This document shows, piece by piece, positions 1-7,597 of a DNA stretch of 39,534 bases. The notes below the pieces were generated by a model. That model saw nothing but the letters and a program-made list of their open reading frames with translations, was not told the DNA's origin and made no database searches. Location of the stretch: NCBI GenBank assembly GCA_029856685.1, contig JAHKKZ010000007.1, positions 1 through 39,534 of the forward strand. Direction: 5' to 3'. The number at the start of each line of letters is the position of its first letter. Within the stretch, counting starts at the first letter, position 1. Both the position numbers and the translations under genes were made by a program. This stretch comes from Candidatus Njordarchaeota archaeon (GTDB lineage Archaea > Asgardarchaeota > Njordarchaeia > Njordarchaeales > Panguiarchaeaceae).

Positions 1-564
1 GGTAATATTTCAGAGGATGATTATAGGGAGCTATCTAGGCGACATAGAGCTCTCGTCTCAAGCCTTACATGTATGGTTGGACATACATATTTAGAGCTCA
101 TAGATTCCCTTATCAAGAAACTTAGTGTCCATGAGAGAAACATCCTATACTTCTTGGGAGGAGACTCCCAGTATGCCTCAGCACTTATGGCTATGGCAAA
201 GTTCAGGGAGCTTAGAATACTACATTCTATAGCATTTGAGCTTGAGGAGTTTATGCATTATGGTTCTATACCCCTCAGAGACGACATCGTATTTATTTTT
301 GTGAATAAGAAAACACTTGAGAGAGGAGTTGATGCTGCCGATCTAGTAGAAACTGTAGGCTCAAAACCAGTATTAGTTTCGAACTATTTGGGTAAGCTGA
401 GATTTCCTCATATTAGCATTATTGATACACCAGACATTTTCTCACCAATACCGACACTTCTCCTAGTACACTTACTAGCACTCAAAACAGCAAAGACGAA
501 GTATGGTGAATCCGTGGAGATACCATTCTCATCAGAAATCTCCAGGAAAATTAGGCTTAGGTGA
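1..564 (+). CDS. SIS-domain sugar-phosphate protein, C-terminal part (5' end outside window)
   Basis: The frame is open from the first base, so the ATG at 73 in the ORF track is internal and the gene begins upstream. The visible part resembles the second SIS (sugar isomerase) domain of GlmS-type aminotransferases and phosphosugar isomerases. It has a glycine-rich FLGGDSQYASAL loop that would bind the sugar phosphate. This is followed by the K-x-x-E-L helix and the SIAFELEEFMHYG stretch, which corresponds to the AEAYPAGELKHGP region of GlmS. SIS proteins isomerise or bind phosphorylated sugars in the cytosol. The stop overlaps the start region of the riboflavin reductase gene, suggesting co-transcription. 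The exact substrate cannot be told from this fragment. Confidence 0.75.
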   Translation, partial: GNISEDDYRELSRRHRALVSSLTCMVGHTYLELIDSLIKKLSVHERNILYFLGGDSQYASALMAMAKFRELRILHSIAFELEEFMHYGSIPLRDDIVFIFVNKKTLERGVDAADLVETVGSKPVLVSNYLGKLRFPHISIIDTPDIFSPIPTLLLVHLLALKTAKTKYGESVEIPFSSEISRKIRLR

Positions 565-569
565 TGCCT

Positions 570-1286
570 ATGCCTTGTAAGACGCTCTATATTGCTGAAC
601 AAACAGCCTGGAAACCCAAGGAGTGGAGACCATTTGTCATTGTTAGCTGTGCAATAAGTCTTGATGGGAAACTCGCATCAGCATGTGGAGATGTACGACT
701 CTCTAGTTTTGACGATAAAGTGGAAGTTCATAAGTTGCGGAGTATGGTGGATGCTATTCTTGTAGGAATAAACACGATATTGCGGGATAATCCGCATCTG
801 ACAGTGAGTGAGAAATATTATAGAAGCGATAATCACCCAATAAGAGTTGTCTTAGATAGTAGATGCAGAATACCTTTGGACGCTGAAGTTATAACAAGAC
901 GCCCTGAAGTCAGAACTATTGTGGCAACCACACGGCTAGCCCCCAAAGAAAAAATTGAGAAGCTAAAGAGGAGAGGAGTTGATGTTGTTGTTATGGGTAA
1001 TAGCAAAGTCGATCTAAAGAAACTTTTAAGGTATCTTAGAGATGAATATAATGTTAAGATACTCATGGTTGAGGGGGGAGGCTACGTGCTCGGGTCTTTC
1101 TTTAGGGAGGGATTAGTAGATTATCTTCGCGTATCTATCACACCAGTACTATTTGGTGATGGGGAGGCTGTATCTATGATTAGAGGCGCGGTTTTCTGTA
1201 AAATTGAAGATTCACCAAAGCTTAGACTTGAGAAAATAGAGATCTGTGGACATAATGTTATCCTCCACTTCGCTGTTTCCTCATAG
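570..1286 (+). CDS. RibD C-terminal-type reductase of riboflavin biosynthesis (diaminohydroxy-ribosylaminopyrimidine phosphate reductase)
   Basis: The protein matches the stand-alone archaeal reductase of flavin synthesis, which uses NADPH to reduce the ribosyl side chain of the 2,5-diamino-6-ribosylamino-pyrimidinone phosphate. Visible family signatures are the N-terminal VSCAISLDGKLA motif, the DAILVGINTILRDNPHLTV nucleotide-binding stretch, HPIRVVLDS, the VEGGG loop, and a C-terminal LVDYLRVSITPVLFGDG. Its length of about 238 residues is normal for the single-domain form; no deaminase domain is attached. The track start is a GTG at 561. The ATG at 570 lies 5 bases after GGTGA (560-564) and is preferred. 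ribH lies about 21 kb away, so the pathway is not clustered. Confidence 0.9.
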   Translation: MPCKTLYIAEQTAWKPKEWRPFVIVSCAISLDGKLASACGDVRLSSFDDKVEVHKLRSMVDAILVGINTILRDNPHLTVSEKYYRSDNHPIRVVLDSRCRIPLDAEVITRRPEVRTIVATTRLAPKEKIEKLKRRGVDVVVMGNSKVDLKKLLRYLRDEYNVKILMVEGGGYVLGSFFREGLVDYLRVSITPVLFGDGEAVSMIRGAVFCKIEDSPKLRLEKIEICGHNVILHFAVSS

Positions 1287-1303
1287 GTATGAGGTGAGAA
1301 GAT

Positions 1304-1723
1304 ATGTTTTATCAGGATGAGTTCATATTGGAGACAAAAGGAGAAAATGATATCATTGATATAACGAGCCATGTTAGAAGAATCGCTGAGAAATCGGGAA
1401 TAAGAAACGGTCTTGTTAATGTTTTTATACCTGGGTCGACAGGCGCTATAACCACTATGGAGTATGAGCCGGGCCTCAAAAAAGATCTGACTCTCGCACT
1501 AGGAAGAATCGCGCCAACCGAGATATATTACTACCATCATGAGAGATGGGGCGATGATAATGGTAGGTCCCATGTTAAGGCTAGTATTATAGGCCCATCA
1601 ATAACCATTCCTCTGCGAAATGGTGAGCTTATACTTGGAACATGGCAACAAATAGTCTTCCTCGAATTAGACACAAGACCAAGGACAAGAAGGATCATAG
1701 TGACTATCATAGGAGAAAAATAG
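1304..1723 (+). CDS. YjbQ/UPF0047 family protein
   Basis: This 139-residue protein covers the whole YjbQ (UPF0047) fold. It carries the diagnostic GLVNVFIPGSTGAITTMEYEPG segment, a YYHHERWGDDNGRSHVKA stretch with the conserved Asp/Asn/His cluster, and a terminal LILGTWQQIVFLELD block. Bacterial YjbQ has weak thiamine-phosphate synthase activity, but the physiological role of the family is not settled. The start at 1304 is supported by GAGGTGA 7 to 8 bases upstream. It follows the reductase gene by 17 bases on the same strand, so the two are probably co-transcribed. Confidence 0.88.
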   Translation: MFYQDEFILETKGENDIIDITSHVRRIAEKSGIRNGLVNVFIPGSTGAITTMEYEPGLKKDLTLALGRIAPTEIYYYHHERWGDDNGRSHVKASIIGPSITIPLRNGELILGTWQQIVFLELDTRPRTRRIIVTIIGEK

Positions 1724-1764
1724 GTTCATAGGCCTTCTATTGTTTTTTGGTAGTTGGATTCATT

Positions 1765-2361
1765 ATGTTTCCCATACTTATCTGCCTTCTACCCATCTTA
1801 TTATTCGCCATGGATACTACGTATTTCTATATGAAAACTACCAGATCTAGACTCATAGAAAACACCAAAAAGTATTTCATATGTAGAACTATTCTCCTCG
1901 GAGTCCTAAGCTCTGCAATCATAATATGTCTGGTAAAAAATCCTATTGTGTTAATTTTGATTTTTCCATGTACCCTTATTTATTTCTATGTCTCCCACAA
2001 CACATATAGCGTTCTTAATCTTGCGCTCTTTCTCGAAAAGGTTATATGTAAGAGGAGGAGTTGTCGAATATACATGGGATTCTTCTTCGCGGTAACTAAG
2101 ATCCGTGACTACATTTTATTTTGCTTTGCGAGGAATAGGATACATATGATTGTGGTGGCAGCGGAGAATCTGAGAAAAGGCGGAAGCTCTCTTCTAAGTT
2201 TCCTAAAACTATATTTGCGAGGCAAAATCGTGGATATTGTGGATATAGACTCCATCAGCATCATTCTTATTCAGGGAAAAACACAGATTTTTGACCCAGA
2301 AAAGCAAGGTTGGTATACTATTAGGGGCAAGATATCATGTATTGTGTTTCCCCATATATAA
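1765..2361 (+). CDS. Small membrane protein of unknown function
   Basis: Not recognised. The N-terminal half holds about three hydrophobic segments (MFPILICLLPILLFAM, TILLGVLSSAIIICLV, and PIVLILIFPCTLIYFYV). A basic, Cys-containing region (KVICKRRSCR), another hydrophobic patch and a C-terminal soluble part of about 90 residues follow. The track starts at a TTG (1747). The ATG at 1765 lies directly before the first hydrophobic segment and is a reasonable alternative; neither has a strong ribosome-binding site. It lies 23 to 41 bases downstream of the YjbQ gene on the same strand and may be its last operon partner. No catalytic motif is visible. Confidence 0.6.
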   Translation: MFPILICLLPILLFAMDTTYFYMKTTRSRLIENTKKYFICRTILLGVLSSAIIICLVKNPIVLILIFPCTLIYFYVSHNTYSVLNLALFLEKVICKRRSCRIYMGFFFAVTKIRDYILFCFARNRIHMIVVAAENLRKGGSSLLSFLKLYLRGKIVDIVDIDSISIILIQGKTQIFDPEKQGWYTIRGKISCIVFPHI

Positions 2362-2394
2362 GAATTCTTGGATAGCTAACGTCTGGGCATGTTG

Positions 2395-2404
2395 CTTATA
2401 AAAG
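2395..2404 (+). promoter_or_regulatory. Candidate TATA box for the acidic micro-protein
   Basis: CTTATAAAAG is a near-ideal archaeal TATA element. It lies about 50 bases before the GTG/TTG start of the small acidic gene, leaving room for a short 5' leader that contains GGTGA. Confidence 0.5.
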
Positions 2405-2456
2405 CTATTTTACTTAGATTCATAAAGAATCTACTTGGTTCTCGTCGGTGACCGCA

Positions 2457-2666
2457 TTGGGAAGCGACTTACTTAATGTTCTGCTGGAGATAAAAGATAA
2501 AGTAGATGGACTCATAAAAAACGCTAAGAAGATGGAAAACATCGAGGATGAAACGTTAGAGAAAGCGATAGATCTGATAAATGAGATCCTCAGAATGCTA
2601 GACGATCTCGGGGATAGATTGATAGGGCTAGCCGAAGAGGAAGAAGAGGAAGAAGAAAGTATCTAG
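2457..2666 (+). CDS. Small acidic helical protein (about 70 aa), unknown
   Basis: Not recognised. It is a short, strongly charged, probably all-helical protein with heptad-like spacing of Leu and Ile, ending in an unbroken run of eight Glu residues before SI. The track uses GTG 2448, but that GTG is part of a GGTGA motif. The TTG at 2457 sits 5 bases after it, the same spacing seen at other starts in this window, so I place the start there. A good TATA-like box precedes it. The stop is followed within a few bases by the stop of the convergent Nei-like gene. Such micro-proteins are often partners or modulators, but no partner can be named. Confidence 0.55.
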   Translation: MGSDLLNVLLEIKDKVDGLIKNAKKMENIEDETLEKAIDLINEILRMLDDLGDRLIGLAEEEEEEEESI

Positions 2667-2669
2667 TGA

Positions 2670-3443
2670 TCATCGTTGACAATAGTCACAGACAAATGTT
2701 TTTCTTCCATTTGGCTTCTGATAATAGAGTCTTATTGGCCTTCCACATCGTGGACAGGGCTTCCTAGCCTTATTGTAGACCATGAGTAGCGGCGCTATTC
2801 TTTTTCTTTCAATCTTCCGCCTAAAGAATTCCCAGGAGAGCTCCCAGGCATACCTAGCTATCCTCTCCACTTCTTTTTGGGAGAGATCTTTGACCAATCT
2901 CTCTGGATGTATCTTTGCTCTAAAGAGAATTTCATTCCTTAAGATATTGCCTATGCCTGCGATAACCCTTTGATCCAACAACACATCTCCTATCTTCCTA
3001 TCCCCATGGCGCCTAATAAGCATAACAGCTTTTTCAACACTCCAATCGTCTCTCAGAGGATCTACCCCAAGGGTTCTCTTCAGTTTGTCGAGTATTCGCC
3101 ACTTGTAGTCTATCTCGACAATAGGAGCATTGTATATGACAACTTTTTTAGACTCAAAGATCAGCATTAACCTCATTTTTGATTCTGGCTTCGTTAATGA
3201 TTCATCAAAATCATAGATATGTATAGTGCCGTACATCATCAGATGCGTCCTAACCATATAGTCCCCAAAAACAAACAGAATATTCTTTCCATACGCATCA
3301 GCGTAATCCAATCTAAGTCCAACAAGATTTCCAACATCAATATTGCTACGACCGCTCCTCATGATAGCTTCCGTAACGACCTCATCTCCAACCATCCTTT
3401 TCACAATTACTGCTTTTGCCTTCGCCGTTGGACCCTCAGTCAT
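2670..3443 (-). CDS. Fpg/Nei (formamidopyrimidine/endonuclease VIII)-family DNA glycosylase with Thr at position 2
   Basis: The protein is a full-length Fpg/Nei-family base-excision enzyme of 257 residues. It shows the N-terminal TEGP motif with the catalytic Glu3, Lys53 in YGKNILF, and HLMMYG, equivalent to the HLGMTG loop. It also has the helix-two-turns-helix motif GIGNILRNE with Asn166, and a C-terminal zinc finger of Cys230, Cys233, Cys252 and Cys255 that carries Arg247 in GRKTF. In the family the N-terminal Pro, exposed after Met removal, is the Schiff-base nucleophile; here that residue is Thr. NEIL3 of animals has Val there and still acts on DNA, so activity is possible. Fpg/Nei proteins are uncommon in thermophilic archaea, so lateral acquisition is likely. 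The gene is convergent with the acidic micro-protein and divergent from the ATP-cone gene. Confidence 0.88.
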   Translation of the reverse strand: MTEGPTAKAKAVIVKRMVGDEVVTEAIMRSGRSNIDVGNLVGLRLDYADAYGKNILFVFGDYMVRTHLMMYGTIHIYDFDESLTKPESKMRLMLIFESKKVVIYNAPIVEIDYKWRILDKLKRTLGVDPLRDDWSVEKAVMLIRRHGDRKIGDVLLDQRVIAGIGNILRNEILFRAKIHPERLVKDLSQKEVERIARYAWELSWEFFRRKIERKRIAPLLMVYNKARKPCPRCGRPIRLYYQKPNGRKTFVCDYCQR

Positions 3444-3513
3444 TCTGCTCAGCCTTATATTTAGGATAATATCATTTTTACATTGATACTAATTCGTTTT
3501 TCGCTTGGTGATT

Positions 3514-4116
3514 ATGTTGCCTAGAAAGAAGAAAGAAAAAAAGAAAATCGAAACAATGATAATTAAGATGGATGGCACCGCACAGCCCTATGATAGAGAG
3601 AAGCTTGTGGAAAGTATTATTAAAGCTGGGGCCTCTAAGAAAACTGCTGAGAAAATAGCTGACGTTGTGGAAAAAGAAATTGCGGATAGAAAGGAGGTCA
3701 CAACAAGAACAATAAGATCCATTGTGCTCAGAGAGCTTAGGAAAAGAGACCCCAAGGCATGGGATAACTGGGTATTCTACGATAGGATTGTCAAAAACAG
3801 GATCACGTATGAGAGAGGAAAATTCGTAGTAATAGAGAAGGGAAGCCTCTACCTAGGCAGAGAAGTTAGGGATGTTGGGAAACCTGGATTATCTGACATA
3901 GAGGAGGTCGCCGCCATAATTAGGGAACTCCAGGAGGACTATGATCATGGTGTTCCCAAGAGAACTATAAATGCTAGGACTTGGGTTCTCTTCATGGCGG
4001 TCCTCAAGTCAAAGCGTATGGATCCCGAAACGAAGAAGAAAGCTATCAATATGATAAATGATTTCAGAGCAAAGTTTGGTTGGAAACCTTTTGTGCCTAA
4101 AAAGCCGATAGAGTGA
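3514..4116 (+). CDS. Stand-alone ATP-cone domain protein
   Basis: After a Lys-rich start, residues of roughly 12-95 form an ATP-cone. The markers are IIKMDGTAQPYDREKLVESI, a KAGASKKTAEKIADVVEKEI helix pair, VTTRTIRSIVLRELRK, and WVFYDRI. ATP-cones sense ATP/dATP and normally regulate ribonucleotide reductases or the NrdR repressor. Here there is no zinc ribbon and no reductase domain. Instead there is a C-terminal part of about 100 residues of unknown type. The start could be TTG 3505, GTG 3508, ATG 3514 or TTG 3517. The GGTGA at 3507-3511 argues for one of the last two. It may be a nucleotide-sensing regulator, but its partner is not visible in the window. Confidence 0.75.
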   Translation: MLPRKKKEKKKIETMIIKMDGTAQPYDREKLVESIIKAGASKKTAEKIADVVEKEIADRKEVTTRTIRSIVLRELRKRDPKAWDNWVFYDRIVKNRITYERGKFVVIEKGSLYLGREVRDVGKPGLSDIEEVAAIIRELQEDYDHGVPKRTINARTWVLFMAVLKSKRMDPETKKKAINMINDFRAKFGWKPFVPKKPIE

Positions 4117-4139
4117 AACTTGAGATTGGTACTAGGGAT

Positions 4140-5690
4140 CTACCTTCTCTTTAGTTTTTTCTTGACAATACCCTTTATTAGTGCTCCGAAGGCTTTTGAT
4201 TCTAGGAAGAACCTTCGGAGCCCCATAGCTTTTCGTATTCCTATTAGCAGAGCAACCACGATGATTATTGTTAATGTTGCTACGAAGCCGATTAGTGATA
4301 ATATTTCGATTATTTCACCTGCAAATAATCTGAGGAGCAGATATATGTATGCTAGGGTACCACTACATATTGTCCATTTCCTACTCACACCATAAAACAT
4401 ATCACTTGTTATTTCCGCATTGGCTTTCTTAGCCATAGATAAGCCAAGAAGGTTGTAGGGAGAAGAGTATGGGTTAAGGCCACCACCGATGTTACAGGCA
4501 AAGATCAATGCTATCCAAAAGAGAGATTCATACTTCGAAAATGGGGGCTGAGAGACCAAAATCTGGACTATTGGTAGTACCGTTATTATGTATGGAACAT
4601 TATCTAAGAAGCCGCTTACTAGTAATGATAGCCAGAATATTGCTGATAGGAGTATGAAAACATCATTCCCCGCAAAGCTTAGTAATGAGTGTGCTATCAG
4701 ATCTAAGACGCCAGTATGTTCAAGCCCCCCTACTATTATGTAGAAGCCTAAGAAAAATAAGATTGTGTCCCAATCTACCTCATGAAGCAACTCTTCGGTT
4801 TTAGGAGAAGCAACAAGAATTATTGCCGAGAACAATATTGAAACAAACATAAGCTCTCTGAGGGCTATAAACCCAATAACAAGACCAACAATACTTACTA
4901 GTGATGCGTAAAACTCGAATCTGTTTCTCACAAATAGCCACTCATCCATATCCAGTATCGCCGCCGCGACTAATGGATGTATTTCCCTTTGTGGGGGGAT
5001 ATACGTGTAGAGCATGAGAAGACTAATAAGAAACAGAATAACTGTTAGAGGAGTCAAATTGACTATGAAGAATTCGTATGGGAGCCCTATCTCCTCAGCA
5101 ACAATAATATTTGGTATACCAGCAATAAGTGTTGTTGACGCACTAACATTTATTATGAATATCTCCATCAGAACATAGGGGCGAGGATCCATTCTCAGAA
5201 CTCCACATATTGCGAGAGTGAGGGAGACAACAACAGCTATTCCAGCTTCACAATTAAGAGCAAAACTAAGAGCATACGCAAATATAGCTAGGATCGCATA
5301 TAGACGTATTGGGTCACCTCTAGAAATCTTAGCTATTTTTATCCCGACGTAATACAGAAAACCGCTTTTGAGCCCAGCAGCAGCAACTAACATAACACCT
5401 AGCAGAGCTAAAATAACATCTAAATGAACCGTATGAGATGCGAACTCTGCTAGGTCATAAACACCAGAGAAGTATATAAGGATAAGCATAAGTGCGCTAC
5501 CTATAAACGCAGAGGCAGCTCTACTAAACGCCTCAGTTATCAACAAAAATACCGTGAAAATAAAGATCGCCATGGCTAAGGAGGCTTTCCAAGAAGCACC
5601 AAGTAGCTTTCCTATGACAACTATACATCCAGCTAGTATAGTAGCTTTTATTAGGAGCTTCACCGAATTTTCTGAGTTACCATACCTCAT
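4140..5690 (-). CDS. ArsB/NhaD-type ion transporter (IT superfamily permease)
   Basis: A polytopic protein of about 516 residues with 11-13 hydrophobic segments and the two-repeat plan of the ion-transporter superfamily (ArsB, NhaD, CitT). The first repeat carries SASTTLIAGIPNIIVAEEIG. The second carries FLDNVPYIITVLPIV and NIGGGLNPYSSPYNLLGLSMA, matching the paired substrate-loop motifs that contain NxxT/G and SSPxN-type sequences. It would act in the cytoplasmic membrane, moving an anion (arsenite, dicarboxylate, sulfate-like) or exchanging Na+ and H+; the substrate cannot be chosen from sequence. The ATG at 5690 lies 4 to 5 bases after GGTGAT and is preferred over the GTG at 5699. The last residues are very basic. 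No ars regulator or ATPase is adjacent. Confidence 0.8.
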   Translation of the reverse strand: MRYGNSENSVKLLIKATILAGCIVVIGKLLGASWKASLAMAIFIFTVFLLITEAFSRAASAFIGSALMLILIYFSGVYDLAEFASHTVHLDVILALLGVMLVAAAGLKSGFLYYVGIKIAKISRGDPIRLYAILAIFAYALSFALNCEAGIAVVVSLTLAICGVLRMDPRPYVLMEIFIINVSASTTLIAGIPNIIVAEEIGLPYEFFIVNLTPLTVILFLISLLMLYTYIPPQREIHPLVAAAILDMDEWLFVRNRFEFYASLVSIVGLVIGFIALRELMFVSILFSAIILVASPKTEELLHEVDWDTILFFLGFYIIVGGLEHTGVLDLIAHSLLSFAGNDVFILLSAIFWLSLLVSGFLDNVPYIITVLPIVQILVSQPPFSKYESLFWIALIFACNIGGGLNPYSSPYNLLGLSMAKKANAEITSDMFYGVSRKWTICSGTLAYIYLLLRLFAGEIIEILSLIGFVATLTIIIVVALLIGIRKAMGLRRFFLESKAFGALIKGIVKKKLKRR

Positions 5691-5950
5691 CGACATCACC
5701 CACGTGTAGTGATAGTCTTTGAGCGAATTGAGTATAATTTAGTGGTTGTCTTAGCGAAGTAGATATTGAACTAAAGAATTATCACTCTAAATATCTAGGA
5801 TGTTGGTAAATACGGTATAGTAGCTACGGAACCGAAAATTGCCATAACTTAATATAGCAGTTATACAAATCAATAAAACCGAAAAATATTTACAGAATTT
5901 CATGGAGCGGGCTGTGCACTAAGACATAAAAGGAGGCCAAGGCAAGACTA

Positions 5951-6693
5951 CTAAGGAGGTTCAAATACAGAAGAATATAAGACTTTTATTCTCTCCAGAT
6001 TCTCTCCCTGACATCCCGTACAATTATCAATATGGTCTACTACAAGTACTGGTTTGTTCTGTTCTCTCACTAGTCGAAGGTATCGTACTCTCTCCTCTAT
6101 TATCGCTTCTGGTAGTCTCTCAGAACCATTGTAGAACAAATCTTCGACTCCCCACGCAGAGATTGTCTCAGCAGTGTGCTATTATCATAGTCTAGTATTC
6201 TTTCCCTGTTTTGAGAGATTGTCCAAAAGTCGTTCCAGCAAGACTTCTAGCGTATTCTGCTATCTCAATAGATGAATTCTATCATTTCGTATGCTACCAC
6301 ATCTTCGGGTATCGTGAAGTTCTCTCCGTTATCGGGGTCGCTCCAATATTCAAACTCATCGAACTTATCGAGATACGCCCCAATAAAACCTTGGTTTATG
6401 ATTTTCTTCACATAGCCAAAGATTATTTGCTTCTACCTGTCATACCAATACTTAACAACATAGCATTCAAGCCGATCGGAATCCTCCCTCCCAAGCCAAT
6501 CGGATTCTCGCACCATGTTTTCGTTCCAATAATAGCGGTAGTCCTCAGCTTCACCAATACTGATGTCAAATGAGAATTTCGCTATTGTTATTGAATCAGC
6601 GTTCTGAAGCTAGCATGCCCAAGAGGATATTCTATTTTGCCTAGAGAGATTTGGGTATAGGATTATCACGACTATTATTATGACTACTATCAT
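5951..6693 (-). pseudogene. Decayed gene for a secreted TM1410/GH114-like protein (COG2342 type)
   Basis: Translating the minus strand gives an ordered set of fragments typical of the TM1410/GH114-like TIM-barrel family. They are an N-terminal hydrophobic anchor (MIVVIIIVVIILYPN), a WAYQLQNAD-like segment broken by TAG (SSWAC*LQNAD), SIGEAEDYRYYW, YVVKYWYD, GFIGAYLDKFDEFEYW, EYARSLAG, ILDYDNSTLL, ETISAWGVEDLFYNG, and KPVLVVDHIDN. Between them lie at least two in-frame stops and three frameshifts. There is also an apparent internal deletion of about 40 codons before SIGEAEDYR and a truncated C-terminus. Family members are exported or membrane-anchored and suspected to act on polysaccharides (endo-alpha-1,4-polygalactosaminidase-like). 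Only the 62-residue end is in the ORF track; the plus-strand 120-residue ORF here is antisense noise. Confidence 0.85.
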
Positions 6694-6820
6694 AACAGGT
6701 ACTCTGCGCAGACTGACCACCAACGATCATTAGATACTTTGACTTAAAATCCATTTTGGATTGCTATATTAGCTAAGAAACATAAAAATTTGTATCATAT
6801 GAAGCGTCTAGGTGCTCTTA

Positions 6821-7597
6821 TTGTCACTTTTAAATGAGCTCATCGAGAAGCTTAAATGTTTTACTGTAGATGATACCTTACATTTCGAGGAGATGTTTGA
6901 TGAGCAGTTCCACGCACTTAAGTATCTCCATAGCAAATCCATTAACGATGCTGTCTTCCTTAGCCTAGTAGTTCTAAATGCTCTGATTAGCTATCAGCTT
7001 AGCTGTTCTGGTGAAAGATACTGGTGGGAATTCGCTAGGTATTTCTCTAATATGAAGAATATACAATTCGAAAACATCCCAGAAGTTTTCATAGAATTTT
7101 TAAGTAAAACGACGTGTGGTCGCCGACTGAGATCCCAGAAAATATCTAGGATTAGGCGGGCTTGGAATGTAGTAAAGCAATACGCAACTCGTATAGACTG
7201 GCTTATAAAGAACCAGAAAACTTTTTCACTAAAGCTTGCTAGGGCTCTTAACTCGGCAGCTTCGGCTAAGACAATAGTTTTTTCTGTGAAGATGCTGAAC
7301 TATGCTCTCCGGATAGTGACTAAGCGCAAAATCATTTCTCCGATGAGTGTTGATATTCCGCTTGACTCTCGGATAAGGACGATATCTAAAGTACTCGGTG
7401 TCGAAAATTCTTTGGAGTTCTGGAGAATGACTTCTCGGAGATTAGGAATACCTCCTCTCCATCTGGATTCTCTTCTTTGGATAGGATTCCGCCTAGCAGA
7501 CCACATAGAGGACATAAGCAAGTTTTTGGAGGATCGAAGAATAGTTGAGTTCTTAATGGTTATGAGGAAAATTAAGCAGTCACTTAGTCATAGGTAG
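6821..7597 (+). CDS. AGOG-type archaeal 8-oxoguanine DNA glycosylase/lyase
   Basis: The protein matches the archaeal AGOG family of the helix-hairpin-helix-GPD superfamily, which excises 8-oxoguanine and cleaves the abasic site. Visible landmarks are LNALISYQLSCSGERYWWEFARYFS, AKTIVFSVKMLNYAL, VDIPLDSRI and GIPPLHLDSLLW. The Lys of AKTIVF (Lys150 from the chosen start) and the Asp of PLDSRI (Asp182) are 32 residues apart. That is the spacing of the catalytic Lys140/Asp172 pair known in Pyrobaculum AGOG. Its 258 residues are normal for the family. GTG 6812 is in the track, but it is part of a GGTG motif 6 bases before TTG 6821, which I prefer. The 3' end overlaps moaE convergently by 14 bases. 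Confidence 0.9.
   Translation: MSLLNELIEKLKCFTVDDTLHFEEMFDEQFHALKYLHSKSINDAVFLSLVVLNALISYQLSCSGERYWWEFARYFSNMKNIQFENIPEVFIEFLSKTTCGRRLRSQKISRIRRAWNVVKQYATRIDWLIKNQKTFSLKLARALNSAASAKTIVFSVKMLNYALRIVTKRKIISPMSVDIPLDSRIRTISKVLGVENSLEFWRMTSRRLGIPPLHLDSLLWIGFRLADHIEDISKFLEDRRIVEFLMVMRKIKQSLSHR

Noticed and set aside
6211-6573. 120-residue plus-strand ORF
   Set aside because: It is antisense to the decayed TM1410-type gene, has no family likeness, and disappears once the minus-strand remnant is recognised.
5951-6693. TAG recoding (pyrrolysine or readthrough) instead of decay
   Set aside because: Two TAG codons lie in conserved positions, but the same locus also has several frameshifts, a deletion and a lost C-terminus, which recoding cannot explain.
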